From RPQJ01 sp963754535 (GTDB lineage Bacteria > Pseudomonadota > Gammaproteobacteria > Steroidobacterales > Steroidobacteraceae), in assembly GCA_963754535.1 (NCBI GenBank), contig CAVWGG010000024.1, forward strand, positions 62,001 through 126,000: DNA of 64,000 nt, given 5' to 3'. The stretch's first letter is position 1, and each line of letters opens with the position of its first letter. A program made the translations under genes and the position numbers. Below are positions 1 to 7,873 of the stretch, in pieces. Below the pieces are notes generated by a model. It saw nothing but the letters and a program-made list of their open reading frames with translations. It was not told where the DNA came from and made no database searches.

Positions 1-537
1 CACCTCAACAACCTCGCGATCGGGTTGTGGGAGCGCACCAAGGTGTTCCTGCAGCGCGTCGGCACGATCATCCTCGCGCTGATGATCGTGCTCTGGTTCC
101 TGAGCACCTACCCTGCTCCGCCGCCCGGCGCCGAAGGGCCCGCGATCGCGCACAGTTTCGCCGGCATGATCGGTCGCGCACTCGAAGTCGTATTCGCGCC
201 GATCGGCTTCAACTGGCAGATTTCACTCGCGCTCGTGCCCGGCCTCGCCGCACGCGAGGTCGCCGTGGGCGCGCTCGGCACCGTGTACTCGCTGTCGAAC
301 GATGGCGACGTCTCCGGCACGCTCGTGCCGATGATCGCGCAGACCTGGAGCCTGGCGACGGCACTGTCGCTGCTCGCGTGGTACGTCTTCGCGCCGCAGT
401 GCCTGTCGACCCTGGTCGTGGTCAAGCGCGAAACGAACTCGTGGCGGTACCCGATCGCGATGGCCGCGTACCTGTTCGCACTGGCCTATCTGGCGTCGTT
501 CGTGACGTACCGCGTCGCGGGCGCCTTGCTGGGTTGA
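1..537 (+). CDS. feoB: Ferrous iron transport protein B (FeoB), C-terminal part, 5' end outside window
   Basis: This is the C-terminal part of FeoB, the GTPase-coupled Fe(II) permease of the inner membrane. The frame is open from base 1 (HLNNLAIGLWERTKVF) and stops at 535-537, so the G domain and first gate domain lie upstream and cannot be judged. Visible are a helix after the WERTK motif, the conserved stretch LVPGLAAREVAVGALGTVYS, and two further hydrophobic helices before the end. The small protein 16 bases downstream fits a feo operon. No feoA or feoC is visible here. The family call rests on the conserved C-terminal gate region and is firm. Confidence 0.93.
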   Translation, partial: HLNNLAIGLWERTKVFLQRVGTIILALMIVLWFLSTYPAPPPGAEGPAIAHSFAGMIGRALEVVFAPIGFNWQISLALVPGLAAREVAVGALGTVYSLSNDGDVSGTLVPMIAQTWSLATALSLLAWYVFAPQCLSTLVVVKRETNSWRYPIAMAAYLFALAYLASFVTYRVAGALLG

Positions 538-553
538 ACGGGAGGACGTCCCG

Positions 554-817
554 ATGCTCGAATCGATTCTCGTGGGACTGATCGTAGTGGCAGCCACCGC
601 GTACGCGGCCTGGGCATTGACGCCGGCCGTTTCACGCAACCGCTTCGCATTGCGCCTCGCACACGGCCTGGGCGGTCCAGGGACCTCCGGCCTGCGTGGT
701 CGGGTGGCAACGTGGCTGCAGCGGTTGGCCAAGGCGCCCGTGGGCGGCTGCGGCGACTGCCCTGCCAATACGCTGACGCCCGCCGAGCGGGCGCAACAGA
801 AAGAGCACGGGAAATAG
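554..817 (+). CDS. Small FeoB-associated Cys-containing membrane protein (DUF6587-like)
   Basis: An 87-residue protein that starts 16 bases after feoB. It has one N-terminal membrane helix (ILVGLIVVAATAYAAWAL), a basic middle section and a C-terminal GGCGDCPAN motif with two cysteines. Small single-helix proteins with a C-terminal Cys pair often follow feoB and are described as FeoB-associated; their exact role is not established. The link to iron uptake here is inferred from position. The upstream sequence GGGAGGACG gives a good ribosome binding site for the ATG at 554. Confidence 0.75.
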   Translation: MLESILVGLIVVAATAYAAWALTPAVSRNRFALRLAHGLGGPGTSGLRGRVATWLQRLAKAPVGGCGDCPANTLTPAERAQQKEHGK

Positions 818-971
818 GCGCCTGCCGAACCGTCATTGCAACTTCGGTAAATGCGTGCAGCCCCTTCGTGCCCTTATAAGGTGAAATTCGCGCGTGTCCG
901 CGTTTCGCGGTGCACGACGCACGGGCAAGCGTAAAACGCCCCATGCGCCGTTCCTGAATGGGAGCTTCAGC

Positions 972-3062
972 ATGTCAGGGATCCGCCACCTCCTCTCCAC
1001 GCTCGCGTTTTCCACGTTGTTGGTCGCACTGGCAGGCCCACTGGCCGCCGGCGCGCAGGAAGCCGCGGCAACACCGCCGACCACCGTAGCCGACGCGGCG
1101 GCGAGCGAGCCGGCCATCCCGAACTCGAGGTGTCTCGGCTGCCACGACGACGCCGAAATGAAGGACGAGGCCGGCAAGTCAGTGGCGGTGCTCGAGGCCC
1201 AGTTCGCGGTCTCGGCTCACAAGAGGCTCGATTGCGTCGGGTGCCACACGGCCGCCCTGGGCGTCAAGCACAAGGGCAAGCGTCAGCCGCTCGGCCCAGT
1301 GGCCTTCGACGTGTGCATGGAATGCCACGAAGACGAGATCACGCCGTTCGAGGGCAGCGTTCACGCCAGGGTCAAGGGCGGCAAGCCCGCGTCTTGCCAG
1401 GGCTGCCACGGCAGCGTCCACACCACGGTGCGCAGCAACAACCCGAATGCCGCGATGGCGCCGCTCAACCAGGTTCGCAATTGCGGCGTCTGTCACGAAG
1501 ACATGATGGAGGGTTACCTCTCCAGCGTGCACGCCAAGTCGTTGTTCGTGTCGGGCCTCACCGAGGCGGCGCCTTCCTGCGCCGACTGCCACGGCAGCCA
1601 CGACATCCAGCGACACGACGCGCCCGGCGCGCGCACCTCGCATGCGAAGAGCCCCGAGACCTGCGGCGGATGTCACAAGGGAATCCTCAAGGAGTGGGAC
1701 GAGAGCGCGCACGGAGCGTTGTGGCGGAACGGCAAGAACGGCCCGGTCTGCAGCACCTGCCACCAGGCGCACGCCATCCAGGACCCGACGACGGTCGCGA
1801 TGCGGGCGCAGATGCCGAGCGACTGCGGCAACTGCCACGCCGACCTCTACAAGACGTTCCATGACAGTTTCCATGGCAAGTCGACCGAGGTCGGCCGGCG
1901 CCAGGCGGCAATGTGCTCGGACTGCCACACGCCGCACCACAACCTGCCAGCCAGCGACCCGCGCTCGTCGGTCAACCCGAACAACCTGGCCAAGACCTGC
2001 GGCGCCAGCAATTGCCACGTCGGCCACGAGGTCAACGCCTCGTTCCTGACCTTCATGCCGCACAGCGACCCGATGGACGCTGAGCAGAACCCGTGGGTGC
2101 ATTACATCTACCTGTTCATGACGTTGCTGCTGCTCGGCGTGTTCGGCTTCTTCGGCCTGCACGCGCTGCTGTGGCTGCAGCGCACGCTGGTCGGCCGCCT
2201 GCGCGGCGAGTTCAAGGTGGAGCACTTCGGGCCGGGGCCCTACGTGCGCCGGTTCACGACCACGCAGATGTGGCTGCACGTGTCGATTATCCTGAGCTTC
2301 CTGCTGCTCTCGGTGACCGGCCTGCCGCTCAAGTTCGCGGCCGCCCCGTGGGCGCCGGGCCTGATGAAGGCGCTCGGCGGGCCTGAAATCGCGAGCTTCC
2401 TGCACCGCTTCGCGGCGATCGTCACGTTCGGCTACTTCGCCGTGCACCTGTCGATGCTGTTCCGCGACATCGTGCTCAAGCGGCAGAAGGGCTTCTTCTG
2501 GGGCTGGCGTTCGATGACGCCGCAACTGAAAGACGTCCAGGACCTGTGGGCGAACCTGAAGTACTTCCTGTACCTCGGCCCGCGCCCCGAACTCGATCGC
2601 TGGGCCTATTGGGAGAAGTTCGACTACCTGGCGGTGTTCTGGGGCGTCGGCATGATCGGCGTCTCCGGCCTGATGCTGTGGTTCCCGGACTTCTTCACCC
2701 GGTTCCTGCCGGGCTGGGCGTTGAACGCGGCCTACATCATCCACAGCGACGAGGCCCTGCTCGCCACGGGCTTCATCTTCCTGTTCCACTTCTTCCACAC
2801 GCACCTGCGGCCGGAGAGCTTCCCGATGGATCCGGTGATCTTCACGGGCAGCATGCCGCTGCACCGCTTCAAGGAAGACCGACCGATCGAGTATCAGCGC
2901 ATGGTCGACAGCAACACGCTGGAGCAGCACTTCGTGCCGCCGCCCTCGCAGGCGCAGATACAGATCGCGCACGTGTTCGGCTTCGCCGCCGTCGCAGTCG
3001 GCGTATGGCTGGCGATCCTGATCTTCAGGGCGCTGGCGAGCGGTGCGATGCACCTGTTCTAG
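972..3062 (+). CDS. Multihaem cytochrome c fused to an integral-membrane cytochrome b (CbcL-like architecture)
   Basis: A 696-residue fusion. The chosen ATG at 972 follows GGGAG and opens a clear signal peptide (HLLSTLAFSTLLVALAGPLA); an in-frame ATG at 894 would only add a basic stretch. The periplasmic half (about residues 50-350) has ten CXXCH motifs (CLGCH, CVGCH, CMECH, CQGCH, CGVCH, CADCH, CGGCH, CSTCH, CGNCH, CSDCH) plus one CX4CH site (CGASNCH). The second half has about six membrane helices with histidines suited to b haems (WLHVS, FLHRF, AVHLSM, FLFHFFHTH), as in HydC/FdnI-type cytochrome b. This order, c haems then diheme b, is that of CbcL, an inner-membrane quinol oxidase used in Geobacter metal respiration. 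Function here is inferred from architecture; the substrate is unknown. Confidence 0.82.
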   Translation: MSGIRHLLSTLAFSTLLVALAGPLAAGAQEAAATPPTTVADAAASEPAIPNSRCLGCHDDAEMKDEAGKSVAVLEAQFAVSAHKRLDCVGCHTAALGVKHKGKRQPLGPVAFDVCMECHEDEITPFEGSVHARVKGGKPASCQGCHGSVHTTVRSNNPNAAMAPLNQVRNCGVCHEDMMEGYLSSVHAKSLFVSGLTEAAPSCADCHGSHDIQRHDAPGARTSHAKSPETCGGCHKGILKEWDESAHGALWRNGKNGPVCSTCHQAHAIQDPTTVAMRAQMPSDCGNCHADLYKTFHDSFHGKSTEVGRRQAAMCSDCHTPHHNLPASDPRSSVNPNNLAKTCGASNCHVGHEVNASFLTFMPHSDPMDAEQNPWVHYIYLFMTLLLLGVFGFFGLHALLWLQRTLVGRLRGEFKVEHFGPGPYVRRFTTTQMWLHVSIILSFLLLSVTGLPLKFAAAPWAPGLMKALGGPEIASFLHRFAAIVTFGYFAVHLSMLFRDIVLKRQKGFFWGWRSMTPQLKDVQDLWANLKYFLYLGPRPELDRWAYWEKFDYLAVFWGVGMIGVSGLMLWFPDFFTRFLPGWALNAAYIIHSDEALLATGFIFLFHFFHTHLRPESFPMDPVIFTGSMPLHRFKEDRPIEYQRMVDSNTLEQHFVPPPSQAQIQIAHVFGFAAVAVGVWLAILIFRALASGAMHLF

Positions 3063-3080
3063 GTGCGAGAGTCGGCGGGA

Positions 3081-3116
3081 GCGGCCGGTCCGGGGCATTT
3101 GGCCTGGGCCGGCCGC
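3081..3116. repeat. Inverted repeat between the two forward cytochrome genes
   Basis: Arms of 11 bases at 3081-3091 and 3106-3116 match in 10 positions around a 14-base loop. It lies 18 bases after the stop of the b/c fusion gene and about 120 bases before the next gene. No T-run follows, so it is not a classical intrinsic terminator; it could protect mRNA or attenuate read-through. The remainder of the 172-base gap shows nothing else. Confidence 0.5.
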
Positions 3117-3234
3117 GACCGTTTCGGATGGAGCGTGAGGGCCGTCAGCGGTATCCTGTCACGCGCCGGGGGCCTGGGCTGCGGGCCGCGCCGGCGAATC
3201 ACTACAACAGCAGGCGCAGCATTGGGGTCATTCG

Positions 3235-4695
3235 ATGATTAAACACTTTTTCGCCGCGATCACCGGCAACGTCATAAGCCTGATCGGCACGCTCATGATC
3301 GTCCTGAGCCTGCTGTTCATCGGCGCGCTGCTGGTCATGCAGGCGATGGGATTCGAGGGCGGCGCTTACCTTGGCATCATCACGTTCGTCTTGCTGCCGA
3401 TGGGATTCCTCGCGGGAATCATCGTTGTCCCGCTCGGCATCTGGTTGCACAAGCGGAAGGATGCGAAAGCGGCCGCCGAGGGCCGGCCGGCCGGTCACCT
3501 GCCGGTCGTGGACCTGAACAAGGAAAGCACCCGCGGCGTACTGCTCGGATTCGTGGCCCTGTCGGTTCCGATCATCGCGCTCGCCGCTGGCCTGACCTTC
3601 AAGGCCGTCCACTACATGGACTCGACCGAGTTCTGCGGCATGGCCTGCCACAAGGTCATGCAGCCCGAGTACACCGCTTTCCAGCGCTCGCCGCACGTGC
3701 GCGTCGGCTGCGCGGGCTGCCACATCGGCCCGGGCGCCGAGTGGTTCGTCAAGGCCAAGATCTCGGGTTCGTGGCAGCTGATCGCCGTGGCGTTCGACCT
3801 GTACCCGCGGCCGATCCCGACGCCGGTGCACTCGCTGCGCCCGTCCAACGGCACCTGCGAGCAGTGCCACTGGCCGACCAAGTTCGTCGGCGAGCGCCTG
3901 AAAGTGCGCACGCATTACACGGACGACGAGGCCAACACCGAGGTCAAGACCGCGCTGATGGTCAAGGTCGGCGGCGCGGCGGGTGGCGAATCGCACGGCA
4001 TCCACTGGCACGTCGATCCGAACCACACGATCCGCTACCTCTCGGACGAAAGCCGCGAGCAGATTTACGACATCGAGCTGACCGACAAGAAGGCGGGCAA
4101 CACGAAGGTCTACAAGCCCGAGCAGCCCGCACCCGCCGGATCGGTGTGGCGCACGATGGACTGCGTGGACTGCCACAATCGTCCGGCCCACAACTATCGC
4201 AGCCCGCAGTACGAGGTCGACCTGGCGCTGTCCGAGGGGCGCATCGACAAGACGCTGCCGTATATCAAGCGCGAAGGTATGCGCGTCCTCACGGAGAAGG
4301 AATATCCGTCGCACGAGGAGGCGCGCGCAGGCATCGCGGCCGCGATCAAGGCGTTCTACGCGCAGAACTATCCCGACCGCGCCGGTTCACCTGAAGTCGA
4401 GGCGGCTGGCAAGGCGCTCGGCGACGCGTACTGCTGGAACAACTTCCCGCACATGAAGGTTACGTGGAACCTCTACCCGAACCATATCGGCCACAAGGAT
4501 TCGCCGGGCTGCTTCCGCTGCCACGACAACAAGCACAAAACGACCGACGGCGACAAGGTCGGCAAGAAGTGCGGCACCTGTCACAACATCGTGGCTGACG
4601 AAGAGAGCGATTCCAAGCTGCTGCAGGAGCTTGGCCTGCAGGAGGTGCCGCCAGAGCCGGCGGCAGCCGAAGCTGCGACTACCCCCGCTACCTGA
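3235..4695 (+). CDS. NapC/NirT-family multihaem cytochrome c with three N-terminal helices (ImcH-like)
   Basis: A 486-residue inner-membrane quinol dehydrogenase candidate. Three hydrophobic helices come first (about residues 10-35, 45-70 and 98-122), where simple NapC proteins have one. Haem sites follow: CGMACH (a CX3CH motif in the position of the NapC haem 1 site), CAGCH, CEQCH, CVDCH, CFRCH and CGTCH, six in all. The C-terminus is a disordered Ala/Glu/Pro tail. The three-helix N-terminus recalls ImcH of Geobacter, which passes electrons from menaquinol to periplasmic cytochromes. It sits downstream of the CbcL-like gene and ends before a strong terminator, so the two probably form one unit. 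The partner acceptor is unknown. Confidence 0.82.
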   Translation: MIKHFFAAITGNVISLIGTLMIVLSLLFIGALLVMQAMGFEGGAYLGIITFVLLPMGFLAGIIVVPLGIWLHKRKDAKAAAEGRPAGHLPVVDLNKESTRGVLLGFVALSVPIIALAAGLTFKAVHYMDSTEFCGMACHKVMQPEYTAFQRSPHVRVGCAGCHIGPGAEWFVKAKISGSWQLIAVAFDLYPRPIPTPVHSLRPSNGTCEQCHWPTKFVGERLKVRTHYTDDEANTEVKTALMVKVGGAAGGESHGIHWHVDPNHTIRYLSDESREQIYDIELTDKKAGNTKVYKPEQPAPAGSVWRTMDCVDCHNRPAHNYRSPQYEVDLALSEGRIDKTLPYIKREGMRVLTEKEYPSHEEARAGIAAAIKAFYAQNYPDRAGSPEVEAAGKALGDAYCWNNFPHMKVTWNLYPNHIGHKDSPGCFRCHDNKHKTTDGDKVGKKCGTCHNIVADEESDSKLLQELGLQEVPPEPAAAEAATTPAT

Positions 4696-4722
4696 GCGGC
4701 CGCGACACAATCGCAAAGGAGC

Positions 4723-4753
4723 AGACCCCGGCCTCGCCGGGGTCTGTTCTTTT
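4723..4753 (+). terminator. Rho-independent terminator after the NapC-like gene
   Basis: A perfect 10-base-pair stem (4723-4732 with 4736-4745) with a 3-base loop is followed by GTTCTTTT. It is 27 bases after the stop of the forward cytochrome gene and ends the forward unit before the converging reverse operon. Confidence 0.9.
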
Positions 4754-4786
4754 CATGCGGTCGCAGACCGGGACCGGACGCGGGTC

Positions 4787-5095
4787 CTACTTTAGCTTGG
4801 CGTAATAGGCCGCCAAGTCGGCGATCTGCGCGGCACTGATCTTCTTCGCCTCCTTGGTCATCTTGGGATTCTTGGTGCGGATCCCGTTCTGGTATTCCTG
4901 AATCGCCTTCGTGAACTTTTCCACCGACATTCCGGCGATGGCTGGATAGTCATCGTCACCGGCGCCGTCGTCTCCATGACAATCGGCGCAACTCGCCTCT
5001 GCCAGCGCCTTCCCCGCGGCAACGTCCGCGGCCTGGATGGGCGCGGCGAGCAGGGTCAAGGCAGCGAGCAGGGCCGGCAGCATCGTCGTGTGCAT
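4787..5095 (-). CDS. Small class I (c4/c553-type) monohaem cytochrome c
   Basis: A 102-residue exported electron carrier. The start at 5095 follows GGAGG with good spacing and opens a signal peptide (LPALLAALTLLAAPIQA). The mature part has one haem motif, CADCH, near its N-terminus and a Met-containing stretch (NPKMTKEAKK) that can supply the sixth ligand. It begins 56 bases after the NrfD gene on the same strand and is the last gene of this operon. It probably shuttles electrons between the NrfD/FeS/octahaem complex and a periplasmic partner; this role is inferred from position. Confidence 0.88.
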   Translation of the reverse strand: MHTTMLPALLAALTLLAAPIQAADVAAGKALAEASCADCHGDDGAGDDDYPAIAGMSVEKFTKAIQEYQNGIRTKNPKMTKEAKKISAAQIADLAAYYAKLK

Positions 5096-5151
5096 CGCGT
5101 AAATCCTCCAGTGGGCCAGTCTTCCCGATCGGTCAACAGTTGGGACGTGCG

Positions 5152-6375
5152 TCAACTCCCCGCGGCCGGCGCGTGACTTTCCATCCACCGTGGCGGCAAC
5201 AGCCGGAACAGCACGGTGAGGATGATGAAGGGCAGCGCGAGCAGCGCCAGCGCCGTCAGCAGGCTTTCGATGCCCGTGATTTCCATCTTGTAGGCCATCA
5301 GGCCGCGCAGGCTCTTCGAGTACAGCTGTCCGCCGATCACCACGTTCCAGCGCATGCTGAAGATTCCGAGCAGGATCAGCAACGACGTCGTGAAGTAGAG
5401 CAGCTTGCGCAGTTCCTCGTTCAAGCGAACGCTTCGCACCAGCACCAGGATCAGCAGGGGCAGCAGCATGCCGAGCAGCAACTGCACGACGACCAGGCTC
5501 AGGAACAGCTTGGACGACACCAGTTGCGTCAGGATTCCGATCGACTCCTCGCTCTGGTACAGGCGGTGGATGTAGTCGAGCGCCTCCAGCGCGATATCGA
5601 CGATGATCGCTACGAGCAGGAACAGCCCGATCTTGTCCAGGCAGCGCATGTCCAGCTTCTCGTCACGCACGAGACTCAACAGGATGTACAGGAACATCAC
5701 CATGGCAATGCCCGACACGATTGCGGACATCAGGAACACGATCGGCATGAGCACGCTCCCCCACCAGGGGTTGGCCTTGACCGAGCCGAAGATGAAGCCG
5801 ACGTAGCCATGCAGCAGGAATGCCGAGGGAATGCCGATGATCGTGATCAGCTTGCTCGCCTTGTGATCGAACGCCAGCGCCTCGGGGCTCACGTCCTTCG
5901 AGTACAGTGACAAGGCACCATAGATTCCCTTCAGCATGCCGCGGGACTTCTGCGCCATCAGGACCAGTTGGTGCCGGTATTCGAACCAGATCTCGATCAG
6001 CAGGATGCCCAGCAGGTACCAGAGGTACACGAAGCCGAACATGGCCATCGCCGACGTCGGCTGCGGCGTGAAGAAGATCTCGTAGGCGCGCTCGGGATGC
6101 CCCAGGTGCAGTTGCAGCGGCATCCCGGCGACCAGCATGAATGACAGGGCCGTGAGCAGGGCCAGCCGGTAGATTGGCTGCACCTCGACGACGTTGAACA
6201 CCTTGACCAGCGAGGCAAGGATGAAAGCGCCGGCGACGATGCCCGTCAGGTACGGATACACGACGATCAGGATCGCCCACTGGGTCTCGACCTCGTTCGG
6301 GTAGATGAAGCCAACCACCTGGCTCAGCTGGTGGCTCAATTGCTCATTGAGGCTGTCGGGAATCGCGCCGTTCAT
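5152..6375 (-). CDS. NrfD/PsrC-family integral membrane quinone-interacting subunit
   Basis: A 407-residue protein with about nine to ten hydrophobic helices and few charged loops, typical of the NrfD/PsrC family, which binds quinone and passes electrons to or from a partner ferredoxin subunit. It has the family's early segment around VVYPYLTGIVAGAFILASL and LHLGHPERAYE. Its ATG overlaps the stop of the upstream ferredoxin gene by four bases (ATGA), which implies coupled translation and a shared complex. No molybdopterin catalytic subunit lies nearby, so the direction of electron flow cannot be told. Confidence 0.88.
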   Translation of the reverse strand: MNGAIPDSLNEQLSHQLSQVVGFIYPNEVETQWAILIVVYPYLTGIVAGAFILASLVKVFNVVEVQPIYRLALLTALSFMLVAGMPLQLHLGHPERAYEIFFTPQPTSAMAMFGFVYLWYLLGILLIEIWFEYRHQLVLMAQKSRGMLKGIYGALSLYSKDVSPEALAFDHKASKLITIIGIPSAFLLHGYVGFIFGSVKANPWWGSVLMPIVFLMSAIVSGIAMVMFLYILLSLVRDEKLDMRCLDKIGLFLLVAIIVDIALEALDYIHRLYQSEESIGILTQLVSSKLFLSLVVVQLLLGMLLPLLILVLVRSVRLNEELRKLLYFTTSLLILLGIFSMRWNVVIGGQLYSKSLRGLMAYKMEITGIESLLTALALLALPFIILTVLFRLLPPRWMESHAPAAGS

Positions 6376-7133
6376 CGCACTTCTCCGTCGAGCTGGGCGT
6401 AGAGCACCTTTGGCTCGGTGTTCAGGTCCGGCTTCAGCACGCTGATCTGGTTCACGCGGTGGAAACGCACCAGGCGATCGGCCTTGCCTTTCAAGTCACC
6501 GAAGATCCTCGCCTCGGTCGGGCACACCTCGACGCAGGCCGGCAGCAGGCCCTCGGTGATGCGGTGATAGCAGAACGTGCACTTGTCCGCCGTCTTCGTC
6601 CGCGGATTCAGGTAGCGCGCACCGTATGGGCACGCCTGGATGCAGTAGCGGCAGCCGATGCAGCGCTCCGCGTCGACCAGGACAACACCGTCCTGCGTCT
6701 GGAAGGTCGCACCCACGGGGCAGACCTGCACGCAGGGCGGGTGCGCGCACTGGTTGCAGAGCTTGGGCACGAAGAACGTGCGCACGACGGTTGGATCCTC
6801 CGGCGCTGCCTGCTCCGGTGGTCCCGAGCGCGTGCTGATGCACTCGACCCTGGTCTCGCCGTTCTCGTAGATCTGGTAACGCTCGATCCAGGTGCGGAAG
6901 AAGAACGGCTCTTCGGGCACGTCGTTCTCGGCTTTGCAGGCCTCGACGCAGCGATTGCAACCGATGCACTTGTCGACGTCGATGCCCATGCCGTACCAGT
7001 GCTTCGTCGCATCGTAGTCCACCGGGGCCTGCGCGGGCGCTGCCTTCCCTTCGGCCGCGGGCGCAAGCGCCTGCAGCGTTGCCGCCGCCGGGAAGAAGAG
7101 GATCGCGTCCTTGAGGAACTCGCGCTTGTTCAT
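6372..7133 (-). CDS. Four-cluster [4Fe-4S] ferredoxin subunit (NrfC/DmsB/TtrB-type)
   Basis: A 253-residue ferredoxin-like subunit. Four cysteine groups are visible: CIGCNRCVEAC, CNQCAHPPCVQVC, CIGCRYCIQAC and CTFC followed later by CVEVC, which fits four [4Fe-4S] clusters wiring a catalytic or cytochrome subunit to an NrfD partner. The N-terminus MNKREFLKDAI resembles a twin-arginine signal with KR in place of RR, followed by an Ala-rich segment, so export by Tat is likely but not certain. The start at 7133 overlaps the upstream gene's stop (ATGA), and its own stop overlaps the NrfD start in the same way. Confidence 0.9.
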   Translation of the reverse strand: MNKREFLKDAILFFPAAATLQALAPAAEGKAAPAQAPVDYDATKHWYGMGIDVDKCIGCNRCVEACKAENDVPEEPFFFRTWIERYQIYENGETRVECISTRSGPPEQAAPEDPTVVRTFFVPKLCNQCAHPPCVQVCPVGATFQTQDGVVLVDAERCIGCRYCIQACPYGARYLNPRTKTADKCTFCYHRITEGLLPACVEVCPTEARIFGDLKGKADRLVRFHRVNQISVLKPDLNTEPKVLYAQLDGEVR

Positions 7134-7870
7134 TTTCGTCCCTCGGGCAGGTGGGCGTAATGGCACTCCCAGCAGACGTACGTGCCGCCGTGTGTGTTCA
7201 TGTCGACGGTAACCTTCGATGCCGCTGGATCGGCCGAGCCCGGCACGTGGCACCGCCCGCAAACCTCACGGCTGTCCGGCTTGGTCGGCCGGGCCAGGCG
7301 CGGTTCGGTCAGGTGCCGTTCATCGACCGAGTGACAGCTCGCGCAAGGCACCAGCGCATGGGTGGAGAGGGCCTTGGTGTGCTCGATGCGTCCGTGACAC
7401 CCCGTGCATTCCGTCGGCGACTTCGGCGGCACCGGATCGTGCGGGTCGTGGCAGGAGACGCACTTCTTGCGTGGCCTGTGCTCGAGTGGATCGACCTGCG
7501 GGAAACCGTTGGGTCGCGAAGAGTCGTATCCATGGCAGGCCAGGCAGAATTCCCGCTCGCGCGGCAGACGCGGCTTTGCGGCGTTCTCGTCGGCCGCGTG
7601 GCTCGCAGCGGGACCATGGCAGTTCTCGCAACCGATGTTGCGGTGCTTGCCGCCGTACTTGAGCTCGAACTGCTCCTCGTGGCACTCGCGGCACACCGCG
7701 ACGCCGGCATGGCGCAGCGGCTTCGCCATCTCGCGCTCGACCGCGGCCGCCTGGTGCGGTCGCGCGGAGAACAACGACTCCGGCAGGATAAGGAAGCGCA
7801 GCAACAGGACGACCGCCAAGATGACGGCGATCACGATGCCGAGACGCGTCACCTGCTCAGGTAATTTCAC
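7130..7870 (-). CDS. Membrane-anchored octahaem cytochrome c
   Basis: A 246-residue cytochrome. One N-terminal helix (about residues 9-30) anchors or exports it, then eight CXXCH motifs follow: CRECH, CENCH, CLACH, CVSCH, CTGCH, CASCH, CGRCH, CWECH. The start is a GTG at 7870 behind GGGGG, three bases after the stop of the upstream membrane-protein gene. It overlaps the ferredoxin gene by four bases. Octahaem, ferredoxin and NrfD subunits in one tight operon resemble respiratory modules such as Nrf, Qrc or Geobacter CbcSTU, which exchange electrons between quinones and periplasmic cytochromes. Membership in any one of these named families is not claimed. Confidence 0.87.
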   Translation of the reverse strand: MKLPEQVTRLGIVIAVILAVVLLLRFLILPESLFSARPHQAAAVEREMAKPLRHAGVAVCRECHEEQFELKYGGKHRNIGCENCHGPAASHAADENAAKPRLPREREFCLACHGYDSSRPNGFPQVDPLEHRPRKKCVSCHDPHDPVPPKSPTECTGCHGRIEHTKALSTHALVPCASCHSVDERHLTEPRLARPTKPDSREVCGRCHVPGSADPAASKVTVDMNTHGGTYVCWECHYAHLPEGRK

Positions 7871-7873
7871 GGA

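Noticed and set aside
1179..3098. Long reverse open frame opposite the CbcL-like cytochrome
   Set aside because: The forward frame has eleven haem motifs and membrane helices; the reverse one has no recognisable feature.
5152..7133. NrfD and ferredoxin genes as a remnant of a DMSO/tetrathionate reductase operon
   Set aside because: The genes are intact, overlap precisely and are joined with an octahaem gene, so a functional complex is more likely than a decayed operon.
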